DNA of 8,901 nucleotides from Candidatus Hydrogenedentes bacterium CG07_land_8_20_14_0_80_42_17 (lineage in GTDB: Bacteria > UBA8481), in the NCBI GenBank assembly GCA_002780065.1, contig PEWQ01000027.1:1-8901 (forward strand), written 5' to 3'. Under the pieces are notes generated by a model. That model did not search any database, was not told where the DNA came from, and worked only from the letters and a program-made list of their open reading frames with translations. The translations under genes and the position numbers were made by a program. Shown piece after piece: positions 1 to 5,478 of this stretch. Positions within the stretch are counted from its first letter, which is position 1. Every line of letters begins with the position of its first letter.

Positions 1-7
1 TATTTAC

Positions 8-82
8 GGCGGTATCGTCTAACGGTTAGGACGTCAGATTCTCAATCTGGTAATAGGGGTTCGATTCCCCTTACCGCTACCA
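8..82 (+). tRNA. tRNA-Glu (anticodon CTC)
   Basis: This is a complete cloverleaf. The acceptor arm pairs 8-14 with 72-78 (the first pair is G-T), the D stem pairs 17-20 with 29-32, and the anticodon stem pairs 34-38 with 46-50 around the loop TTCTCAA. The T arm is at 55-71 with loop TTCGATT. The anticodon CTC (41-43) reads GAG, giving glutamate. The discriminator is A79 and the CCA end is encoded at 80-82. Its promoter lies outside the window. It faces the tRNA-Gln gene, which is on the other strand. Confidence 0.96.
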
Positions 83-135
83 TCTATAACTAGAAGCTGT
101 GAAAAAATCCTGCTGTTGAAAATCTTTTTTGGAGA

Positions 136-154
136 CGCAGGCGTCACGCCTGTG
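136..154. repeat. GC-rich hairpin between the two tRNA genes
   Basis: CAGGCG (138-143) and CGCCTG (147-152) form a perfect 6 bp stem around the loop TCA; a G-T and a C-G pair (136-137 with 153-154) extend it to 8 bp. Neither strand has a T-run directly after the stem, so it is not a standard intrinsic terminator. The motif looks like the short REP-type palindromes scattered through many bacterial genomes, but copy number cannot be seen here. It sits between two converging tRNA genes. Confidence 0.55.
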
Positions 155-164
155 CCCTCAGGTT

Positions 165-238
165 TGGCTGGGGGACTAGGATTCGAACCTAGATACCGAG
201 AGTCAGAGTCTCGTGTCCTGCCGTTGGACGATCCCCCA
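165..238 (-). tRNA. tRNA-Gln (anticodon CTG)
   Basis: Read on the minus strand this is a complete cloverleaf with acceptor TGGGGGA pairing with TCCCCCA. The D arm is GTCC/GGAC, the anticodon stem CGAGA/TCTCG encloses the loop CTCTGAC, and the T arm is CTAGG/CCTAG with loop TTCGAAT. Anticodon CTG (complement of 204-206) reads CAG, giving glutamine. The discriminator is G, as is typical of bacterial tRNA-Gln, and the CCA end is encoded. A candidate promoter lies upstream at 261-288. Confidence 0.96.
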
Positions 239-260
239 AAAAGGAACGTCATTAACCAAT

Positions 261-288
261 AATATATTCTCTTCAAAAAAATAATCAA
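261..288 (-). promoter_or_regulatory. Candidate sigma70-type promoter for tRNA-Gln
   Basis: On the minus strand, TTGATT (283-288; 4 of 6 matches to TTGACA) is followed by a 16 nt spacer and TATATT (261-266; 5 of 6 to TATAAT). The tRNA 5' end is 22 nt further on, leaving room for a short 5' leader that would be removed by processing. This is consensus matching only. Confidence 0.45.
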
Positions 289-296
289 GAATTCGA

Positions 297-325
297 TTCA
301 AATCATCGAGTATTTCCTATATCAT
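297..325 (+). promoter_or_regulatory. Candidate promoter for nuoB and downstream genes
   Basis: TTCAAA (297-302; 4 of 6) and TATCAT (320-325; 5 of 6) are separated by 17 nt. The expected transcription start would fall near 331-333, on top of the GTG start of nuoB at 332. With no Shine-Dalgarno sequence before that codon, this suggests a leaderless or nearly leaderless message. It lies back to back with the tRNA-Gln promoter and does not overlap it. Confidence 0.4.
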
Positions 326-331
326 AGTTAT

Positions 332-946
332 GTGAGTGAATTATCTAAAGAATGGAAATATGAATTTGGAATTCCCGGTCCTGATCCCGGCGGCAAGCAA
401 AACAATTGCTTTGCAAGCCGAGACATGTCTCTTGGAATTCGTCTTCTAAAACTTGAAGACGCTGTCAATTGGGCGCGCTCTAATTCGATTTGGCCTCTGA
501 CTTTCGGGCTTGCATGTTGCGCAATAGAGATGATGGCAACTATGGATTCTCGATTCGATCTCTCGCGGTTTGGCTCAGAAGTTTTCCGCGCCTCGCCGCG
601 GCAGGCTGACCTTATGATCGTTGCCGGCACGGTAAACAAAAAGATGGCGCATGTTGTCCGAAAGCTATATGAGCAGATGGCTGAACCGAAATGGGTAATC
701 GCAATGGGCGTCTGTGCATCGACTGGAGGCATGTATCGGGTTTACAATGTGGTTCAAGGTGTTGACCGCGTAATACCGGTGGATGTATATGTCGGCGGCT
801 GTCCTCCTCGTCCTGAAGCGTTAATTGACGGAGTAATGGAACTTCAGCGAATGATTAGAGGTGAAGTGCCGCGCAAAAAACCTGCTCTGGAGATATCTGA
901 ATCTACCGACAATAAAAAATATTTTCCGATAGGAGTGCGACCGTGA
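332..946 (+). CDS. nuoB: NADH-quinone oxidoreductase subunit B (complex I)
   Basis: NuoB is the peripheral-arm subunit of complex I that carries the terminal [4Fe-4S] cluster N2, which passes electrons to quinone. All four expected cluster ligands are present: the tandem Cys62-Cys63 in the [11 protein letters not shown] motif, Cys128 in [10 protein letters not shown], and Cys157 in GGCPPRPEA. The family signature [17 protein letters not shown] is at about 79-95. At 204 residues it is within the normal range. The GTG at 332 gives a 31-residue tail before Met32 (codon at 425), where shorter family members begin; E. coli NuoB also has an N-terminal extension, so 332 is kept. There is no Shine-Dalgarno site at 332. 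It overlaps the next gene by 4 nt. No nuoA lies upstream and no nuoC follows, so this subunit is separated from its usual partners. Confidence 0.95.
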   Translation: MSELSKEWKYEFGIPGPDPGGKQNNCFASRDMSLGIRLLKLEDAVNWARSNSIWPLTFGLACCAIEMMATMDSRFDLSRFGSEVFRASPRQADLMIVAGTVNKKMAHVVRKLYEQMAEPKWVIAMGVCASTGGMYRVYNVVQGVDRVIPVDVYVGGCPPRPEALIDGVMELQRMIRGEVPRKKPALEISESTDNKKYFPIGVRP

Positions 947-1887
947 AAAAAATTATCTTAGTCTTTTTAGCAATCATTCTTTTCTCCTTACCATCGTTTG
1001 CCGGAGATTTGAGACCAGTTGATTGGATTGTTGCCGTAGTTGATGCCGACATCATAACGTTCACTCAATTTGTCGAGGAGATGCGCGTCGAATCTGCGCG
1101 AAGAGGAGTTTCAATTGAACAACTCACTCCCGAGCAGAAGAACCAACTCGGAGACGCAGTTATGGAAAAACTTCTCACCGAGGCTCTTCTTGTTCAAGAG
1201 GCTCGCCGACAAATCATAACCGTCACACCCGCCGAAATCGAAAAGGAAGCTCAAGATGCAATGAGCCGCTTGAGACAGCAATTTGTTGACCAAGCCGCAT
1301 TCGAACGCGCGTTAGCCGCAGAATTCACTACGCCTGAAAGAATTAATGAACGCTACCGAAACCAAGCGGAAGCCCAATTGCTCCGCACAAAACTTATCAA
1401 TCAGGAAATTAAGCGAAAGATAAAAATAACCGATAGCGATATTTTGTCCGCGTATCAAACTCGTGCAGAAGAAGTTCATGTGCGGCATATTCTAGCCGCT
1501 GACTCTAAGCTTGCCGAATCAATCCGTATAAGACTCTCCTCCGGAGAAAAGTTCGAAGATGTAGCAAGCAGTGTTACTGCGCTCGAAGCGGCTGATCTCG
1601 GCTGGGTGCGCCGCGGTACCATGGTAGAAGCCTTCGAGAACTCTGCTTTTGCGCTTATGCCCAATCAAACTTCTGATGTAGTAAAAACAAGATACGGATA
1701 TCACGTGATTCAACTTATTGAACGTAAAAAATCTGAACTGCCGCCGCTCTCTGACGATATTAAGGAGAGAGTTTTTAATGAGCTCTATACGTCAAAATTC
1801 GACTCTATGCTCGAAAATTTTGTCGATTCGATACGTGAGCATGCTTATGTAGAAATTCGTGAGGCTTCCCTGGAACCTCTCTTTTAA
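943..1887 (+). CDS. surA: Periplasmic peptidyl-prolyl isomerase / chaperone, SurA-like
   Basis: This is a secreted folding factor expected to escort outer-membrane proteins through the periplasm. Residues 1-20 form a signal peptide: a basic start, a hydrophobic core and a probable cut after SFA. Residues about 25-165 match the helical SurA N-terminal region, beginning with [12 protein letters not shown] single parvulin (PpiC) domain spans about 175-262, shown by [18 protein letters not shown] and [15 protein letters not shown]. coli SurA has two parvulin domains and about 430 residues, so this 314-residue form is a short one-domain version. The helical C-terminal tail fits the SurA chaperone module. 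The start is GTG at 943 with AGGAG at 931-935, overlapping the nuoB stop (GTGA), so translation is probably coupled. The surA-pdxA-rsmA order supports the name; a general PpiC-family isomerase is the alternative. Confidence 0.87.
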   Translation: MKKIILVFLAIILFSLPSFAGDLRPVDWIVAVVDADIITFTQFVEEMRVESARRGVSIEQLTPEQKNQLGDAVMEKLLTEALLVQEARRQIITVTPAEIEKEAQDAMSRLRQQFVDQAAFERALAAEFTTPERINERYRNQAEAQLLRTKLINQEIKRKIKITDSDILSAYQTRAEEVHVRHILAADSKLAESIRIRLSSGEKFEDVASSVTALEAADLGWVRRGTMVEAFENSAFALMPNQTSDVVKTRYGYHVIQLIERKKSELPPLSDDIKERVFNELYTSKFDSMLENFVDSIREHAYVEIREASLEPLF

Positions 1888-1896
1888 TTTTCAGCG

Positions 1897-2853
1897 ATGA
1901 ACAATACTGAACTGCCGATCGGCATCACTTCAGGCGATATTGCAGGAATAGGTCCCGAAATAATTCTCCGTTCTTTGCAAAAAATTCAAACAAAAATATT
2001 GTTGATAGGACCAAAAAATATTTTTTTGGAAGCCGAAAAAAAAATTGGAATTAATCTGCCTGAATGTGATTTTGCAGATACCGGTTCTATTGACGCAAAA
2101 TTTCTTTTTCTCAAAAAAAATTTACCGGAGATCGGAAAATCTTCTCACGATGCAGTAGTGCTCGGAGCACAACTCGCTTTATCTAAAAAAATCTCCGTGC
2201 TCGTCACTGCTCCGATTTCAAAATTTGCTTGGCAATTAGCCGGCTTCTCGGATCCGGGGCACACCGAGTTGATAGGCAAAATCGCTCAGAAAAAACCTGT
2301 AATGGGTTTCATTGGCAGAGAAACTGAAGGAGCTGTTCTAAGGCTTGCGCTTGTCACAATACATGATCCAATTTCAAAACTCCATGATTTGATTACTGCT
2401 AAATCAATCGAAGAAACTGTGCGAATAGCCCGAGATTTTCTCGTCAGCCGAGTAAAAATATCAAACCCTAAAATCGCTGTTGCAGGTTTCAATCCACACT
2501 CTGGAGAAGGCGGCAAAATAGGCAATGAAGAGATCGAAACTATAATTCCCGAAATAACGAAATATAAAAGCGAAGGAATAAATATTGACGGTCCAATACC
2601 TGCTGACGCGCTCTTTTCTCACCGCATAAGACGACGATACGATCTTCTAATCGCAATGTATCATGACCAAGGGCTAACCGCTTTCAAGGCCCTGACCTCG
2701 GGCACTGGAGTGAACGTCACAATGGGGCTTCCATTCATTAGAACCTCTCCGGATCATGGCACTGCTTTCGAGATTGCAGGGAAAGGAATTGCAGATCCGT
2801 CAAGCATGATCTCTGCAATCAAATTAGCGCTGGAATTAAAAAATGCCGAATGA
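1897..2853 (+). CDS. pdxA: 4-hydroxythreonine-4-phosphate dehydrogenase
   Basis: PdxA oxidises 4-phosphohydroxy-L-threonine with NAD(P) in the DXP-dependent route to pyridoxal 5'-phosphate (vitamin B6). It acts in the cytoplasm as a metal-dependent dimer. The sequence opens with GITSGDIAGIGPE and carries GHTELIG (His122), NPHSGEGG (His201), GPIPADALF and MYHDQGL (His256). With a constant offset of 10, His156, His201 and His256 match the E. coli metal ligands His166, His211 and His266. Lys264, Asn273 and Arg282 match the substrate-contact residues Lys274, Asn283 and Arg292. The 318 residues are a normal length, so the enzyme should be active. It starts 9 nt after surA with no clear Shine-Dalgarno site and overlaps rsmA by 11 nt. 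Confidence 0.95.
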   Translation: MNNTELPIGITSGDIAGIGPEIILRSLQKIQTKILLIGPKNIFLEAEKKIGINLPECDFADTGSIDAKFLFLKKNLPEIGKSSHDAVVLGAQLALSKKISVLVTAPISKFAWQLAGFSDPGHTELIGKIAQKKPVMGFIGRETEGAVLRLALVTIHDPISKLHDLITAKSIEETVRIARDFLVSRVKISNPKIAVAGFNPHSGEGGKIGNEEIETIIPEITKYKSEGINIDGPIPADALFSHRIRRRYDLLIAMYHDQGLTAFKALTSGTGVNVTMGLPFIRTSPDHGTAFEIAGKGIADPSSMISAIKLALELKNAE

Positions 2854-3676
2854 TTTGACAAATCTTTCAGTAATTAAAAACTCGCTTGCAGAACATGGAA
2901 TCTTTCCGTCTAGAAGGCTGGGACAAAATTTTATCTGCAATTCAGGAGCTATAAAAAAGATCATTGAAGCGGCAATGGCTGAAGAAAAAGAATGTTTGGA
3001 GATCGGGCCCGGACTTGGCGCTCTGACATCAGCTCTTTCTGACATAGCCAAATGCGTCACTGCAGTCGAAGTATGCGAAAAACTTGAAGGAGTTCTTGAA
3101 GAAAATCTCGCAGAACTCAAGAATGTAAAAATTATTTTTCAAGATTTTCTCAAACTCGATCCTAAATCAATTGGAAATTTGAGTTGGGTTGTAGTATCAA
3201 ATCTCCCCTATTCAATTTCTACACCAGCTCTTTTCCGATTCATAGACGGAGGCTTCAAATGGGAGCGCATGATATTTACTCTTCAAGCCGAAGTTGGAGA
3301 ACGACTCGCGGCAAGCCCCAGAACAAAAGAATACGGAGCTTTATCAATTGCGGTGCAGGCATCATGCAAAGTAGAACTGCTGAATCGATTCCCTTCATCT
3401 TTCTTCTGGCCTCGGCCAAAAATCGAATCGGTGCTCGTAAGACTCACGCCTTCCGAAAACGAGAAGCCTTTACCAGTCTTAAGAAAAGTTCTCCGCACAG
3501 CTTTTTCATCGAGACGCAAAACAATGAGGAATGCTATGAAAGGAATAGAACACGGAATCGAGGCTCTATCAGCCGCTAAACTCGATCCGAATTGCAGACC
3601 CGAGGAAATCCCTGTTCCGCTCTGGATTGAACTCGCTAGAAAAATCTCTGAACTCGAAAATAAAAAAGATATATGA
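2843..3676 (+). CDS. rsmA: 16S rRNA (adenine1518/1519-N6)-dimethyltransferase
   Basis: RsmA (KsgA) uses S-adenosylmethionine to dimethylate two adjacent adenines near the 3' end of 16S rRNA during late 30S assembly. Motifs run in the family order: RRLGQNF (24-30), the SAM-binding loop EIGPGLGALT (53-62), the catalytic NLPY (120-123), FWPRPKIESVLVRL (188-201) and the basic FSSRRKTMRN (221-230). The length of 277 residues is typical. The ATG at 2843 lies inside the end of pdxA (11 nt overlap), with a weak GGA 8 nt upstream. The stop overlaps the next start as ATGA. In E. coli rsmA is followed by apaG and apaH; here that place is taken by the unusual cassette described below. Confidence 0.95.
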   Translation: MPNDLTNLSVIKNSLAEHGIFPSRRLGQNFICNSGAIKKIIEAAMAEEKECLEIGPGLGALTSALSDIAKCVTAVEVCEKLEGVLEENLAELKNVKIIFQDFLKLDPKSIGNLSWVVVSNLPYSISTPALFRFIDGGFKWERMIFTLQAEVGERLAASPRTKEYGALSIAVQASCKVELLNRFPSSFFWPRPKIESVLVRLTPSENEKPLPVLRKVLRTAFSSRRKTMRNAMKGIEHGIEALSAAKLDPNCRPEEIPVPLWIELARKISELENKKDI

Positions 3677-4200
3677 GGGAAGAATCGAATTCAAAAATCA
3701 TTTCGCATGTAAAACCAGTAATCATCTCCGCAGTTAAATGTAATTACAATTGTAAAGGTTGTCCTAAAGCCGACGCGAAAGACGGATTAGTTGTAAGAAT
3801 TGTTGGTTACAACAAAAATACCTCAAAATTAATTTCGGCGTTTCAGCACCGATTTGTGGAACTTGCATCCGGCAATCTACCGACCGACGTTGAAACTTAT
3901 TTCGAATTAAAATCGTGCGGTCTCAATCGTTTAATCGTTCCGCTATTCGGATTGGAATCAGAACATGACAAATTAACAAATGAAAAAGGCTCGTTTAAAA
4001 AAACATTGAAAGCGCTGAAAGCGGCAAAAAAAGCGAGTCTCGAGTCTTGGATAATAACACCTGCCGGCAATATTAAAGAGATGGCTCATGAACATTCCGA
4101 TAATTTACGAAGACTTATGAGGCTTGGCTGGGACCTTCACTCGAAATTAATGCTTTACGATAAAGTTCATCTTCCTTGCTATGCTGAATATTTTGAGTAA
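3673..4200 (+). CDS. Small degenerate radical SAM-type protein
   Basis: A CxxxCxxC motif (Cys23, Cys27, Cys30, in VKCNYNCKGCPKA) is the classic [4Fe-4S]-binding loop of radical SAM enzymes. The rest reads like a radical SAM barrel: strand VVRIVG (40-45), strand FVELASGN (61-68) where many members have a TNG turn, strand RLIVPLFG (86-93), then ESEHDKLTNEKGSFKKTLKA and strand SWIITPAGN. Two things are odd. Only about nine residues separate the cluster loop from the next strand, so helix alpha-1 is missing. The GGEP motif that contacts SAM is replaced by VGYNK. The whole protein has 175 residues and lacks a C-terminal auxiliary-cluster (SPASM) region. The start overlaps the rsmA stop (ATGA). It may modify the adjacent 63-residue peptide, or it may be a non-catalytic relative; both are inference. 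Confidence 0.7.
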   Translation: MREESNSKIISHVKPVIISAVKCNYNCKGCPKADAKDGLVVRIVGYNKNTSKLISAFQHRFVELASGNLPTDVETYFELKSCGLNRLIVPLFGLESEHDKLTNEKGSFKKTLKALKAAKKASLESWIITPAGNIKEMAHEHSDNLRRLMRLGWDLHSKLMLYDKVHLPCYAEYFE

Positions 4201-4209
4201 GATTAAATT

Positions 4210-4401
4210 ATGAGTGAAAAAGAAACAATAGTAAAAAAAAGAGAGTATTCGCGCCCTGCCCTGACGCGCTACAGAATGAAAGAGAGCATTGCAGAATATC
4301 AACTTGCCCATTCAACACCAAACGTCTTGAAATGCGCTAATAATCCGCCTGGATGTCGCGGCAGAGGCAGAAGCCTATTCGCTCCGCCGCCGTGGGGTTA
4401 G
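4210..4401 (+). CDS. 63-residue putative precursor peptide (RiPP-like)
   Basis: I recognise no named family. The first 34 residues are charged and include YSRPALTRY (13-21), a Tyr-x-x-Pro-x-Leu pattern followed by a predicted helix (KESIAEYQLAH). Lasso and several other ribosomal peptide leaders use a similar YxxPxLxxxG pattern to bind their recognition domain. The last 27 residues differ sharply: two cysteines (Cys42, Cys49) flank ANNPPG, then comes Gly/Arg-rich CRGRGR and a proline-rich end, FAPPPWG. This split between a charged leader and a Cys/Gly/Pro-rich tail is what a modified-peptide precursor looks like. It sits 9 nt after the radical SAM-type gene and 12 nt before the next, in the same orientation. 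No strong Shine-Dalgarno site is seen. An ordinary small protein, for instance one that only binds a neighbour, is the alternative. Confidence 0.6.
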   Translation: MSEKETIVKKREYSRPALTRYRMKESIAEYQLAHSTPNVLKCANNPPGCRGRGRSLFAPPPWG

Positions 4402-4413
4402 TCAATTCCTGCC

Positions 4414-5100
4414 ATGCCGAACAAAACTTCACTTCAACGCTCATCAACTTACATAAACGGTTGGGAAGTTGCTCTACAAATTGACGAAAATGCCGCTCCG
4501 TATAAAAATCTTATCGAATGCATAGAATTTTCCAACGGTTCAAAAACATTTTATCTTTTCGATCTCGATTGTCCTGAAGACGACATTATTGGAATGGTAG
4601 GAATAATCCGCGGCGGAGTTGGCTCGATTGGGCTCATATATCAGGACTCGTTCAAATCGCTTTCAAGATTAATTCAGGAGTTCGAACTAATCCTGCCTGA
4701 GTGTAATAATTTGAAAGCAATGGCAATTCATATACCAGAAGGCAAGGATGTTATCACCATAAGTAAAACTTTTTTTCCACAGCCTTTCCACTTGTTTTCA
4801 AATAGTGTAAAAAATGTTGTTGAGCAAATATTTGAAGAAAGCAATAAAAAAGAAGCTAAAGAAATAAAGGAAAAAGTTCAACAATATGACGTGGAACTTT
4901 CAGATAAAGATTCAATTATAGTTTTTTCCGGAAATGCGTCTATCAACAGCAATTCCCAAGATTTGCAAGAGATTATAAGAACAAACCTCAATGATTTTTC
5001 TGATGCTTCGGCTTTATCTTGTCTCACTTCTCTTTCTGAATCCTGCAGTAAAGCACAATTGGCTCACCCTCTACTCTGGATCAAAAGAACCAATCCTTAA
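4414..5100 (+). CDS. Uncharacterised protein, possible SpoIIE/PP2C-like pseudophosphatase
   Basis: No family is certain. The layout of this 228-residue protein resembles a SpoIIE-type PP2C phosphatase domain. NGWEVALQIDENAAP (15-29) is followed by NGSKTFYLFDLDCPEDD (41-57), where active enzymes have a strand ending in DVSGHG. A helix SFKSLSRLIQEFELILPE lines up with the 'LN' helix. LKAMAIHIPEGKDVITISKTFFPQPFHL matches the strand pair before the usual AGHPP, and VELSDKDSIIVFSGNASI (160-177) matches the segment that normally ends YTDGVTE. The C-terminal WIKRT takes the place of the DDxT strand. All expected metal-binding Asp positions appear lost, so a binding or regulatory role would be likelier than phosphatase activity. 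There is no signal peptide or membrane segment. It closes the cassette. The fold assignment is my alignment by eye. Confidence 0.5.
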   Translation: MPNKTSLQRSSTYINGWEVALQIDENAAPYKNLIECIEFSNGSKTFYLFDLDCPEDDIIGMVGIIRGGVGSIGLIYQDSFKSLSRLIQEFELILPECNNLKAMAIHIPEGKDVITISKTFFPQPFHLFSNSVKNVVEQIFEESNKKEAKEIKEKVQQYDVELSDKDSIIVFSGNASINSNSQDLQEIIRTNLNDFSDASALSCLTSLSESCSKAQLAHPLLWIKRTNP

Positions 5101-5155
5101 AATCTCCTTGCACTCAAAGATATTTACGAATTTGAAATCATGTGGAAGAAAAAAC

Positions 5156-5183
5156 TTGACGCTCTGTAAGAAGTAGATAGAGT
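5156..5183 (+). promoter_or_regulatory. Weak candidate promoter for the HTH-M23-fapA-PPTase run
   Basis: TTGACG (5156-5161; 5 of 6 to TTGACA) is followed by a 16 nt spacer and TAGAGT (5178-5183; 4 of 6). It lies in the 112 nt gap before the HTH gene, the longest gap between protein genes in the window and the natural place for a new transcript to begin. No terminator hairpin is obvious in the gap, so read-through from the cassette is possible. Confidence 0.35.
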
Positions 5184-5212
5184 TTTCTTGTTTCGATAAC
5201 AGGAGCGAAGTT

Positions 5213-5437
5213 GTGACAGAAGAACAACAAATACAGAAAGACGAATTTCTCACCAGCAAAGAGGCTGAGGAATATCTCAAGGTATCTAGTGTCACCTTAT
5301 GGCGGCTGGTAAAAGAGGGACTCATACCGATATATAAAATTCATAATCGTAATAGATACAGGCGATCTGACCTGGAAAACTTTATGGAATCGCATAAAGT
5401 TTCTTCAGCAAATACTACTCCAGTGAGTTCTAACTAA
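5213..5437 (+). CDS. Small winged helix-turn-helix DNA-binding protein (excisionase/MerR-like HTH)
   Basis: This 74-residue protein consists almost entirely of one HTH_17-type domain. LTSKEAEEYLKVSSVTLWRL (13-32) is the helix-turn-helix, and LIPIYKIHNRNRYRRSDLENFM (37-58) supplies the wing and closing helix. The tail is a short Ser/Thr-rich stretch. The family covers phage excisionases, MerR-like regulators and many stand-alone chromosomal proteins. No integrase or attachment site is nearby, so a local transcription or nucleoid role is more likely. Its start is GTG at 5213 with AGGAG at 5201-5205. An inverted-repeat cluster follows its stop and could be its own operator or an RNA hairpin. The target is unknown. 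Confidence 0.85.
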   Translation: MTEEQQIQKDEFLTSKEAEEYLKVSSVTLWRLVKEGLIPIYKIHNRNRYRRSDLENFMESHKVSSANTTPVSSN

Positions 5438-5454
5438 TAGTTCATTTAGAACTA
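5426..5454 (+). promoter_or_regulatory. Overlapping inverted repeats between HTH and M23 genes
   Basis: AGTTC occurs at 5426-5430 and 5439-5443, and its complement GAACT at 5449-5453. This allows two mutually exclusive hairpins: AGTTCTAA (5426-5433) with TTAGAACT (5446-5453), an 8 bp stem with a 12 nt loop, or TAGTTC (5438-5443) with GAACTA (5449-5454), a 6 bp stem with a 5 nt loop. Both end about 14 nt before the strong ribosome binding site of the M23 gene. The stems are AT-rich and no clean T-run follows, so this may be a weak terminator, an RNA switch or a protein-binding operator. Confidence 0.4.
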
Positions 5455-5468
5455 AATTTCTTTATTGC

Positions 5469-5474
5469 AGGAGG
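5469..5474 (+). promoter_or_regulatory. Strong ribosome binding site for the M23 gene
   Basis: AGGAGG, extended by two more G, is the best Shine-Dalgarno match in the window. It lies 4 nt before the GTG at 5479, a slightly tight spacing. No other in-frame Met or Val codon lies close by, so it fixes this start. Confidence 0.65.
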
Positions 5475-5478
5475 GGAA

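Noticed and set aside
136-154. Intrinsic terminator for either tRNA gene
   Set aside because: The hairpin is not followed by a T-run on either strand; the T-run at 125-130 lies on the wrong side for plus-strand transcription, and the minus strand reads A there.
328-732. 134-codon open frame on the minus strand across nuoB
   Set aside because: It is antisense to a clear nuoB with intact cluster ligands, and its translation matches no recognisable protein.
332-946. Small subunit of a [NiFe] hydrogenase
   Set aside because: The hydrogenase small subunit shares the fold, but the CC pair, [14 protein letters not shown] and overall length are those of NuoB, and no hydrogenase large subunit is nearby.
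3673-4200. Frameshifted or pseudogenised full-length radical SAM gene
   Set aside because: No other plus-strand frame contains the missing helix or GGEP segment, the reading frame is uninterrupted, and the start is coupled to rsmA, so the compact form looks genuine.
5213-5437. Excisionase of a prophage or integrative element
   Set aside because: Only the HTH domain type suggests it. There is no integrase, attachment repeat or phage gene, and the neighbours are chromosomal envelope genes.
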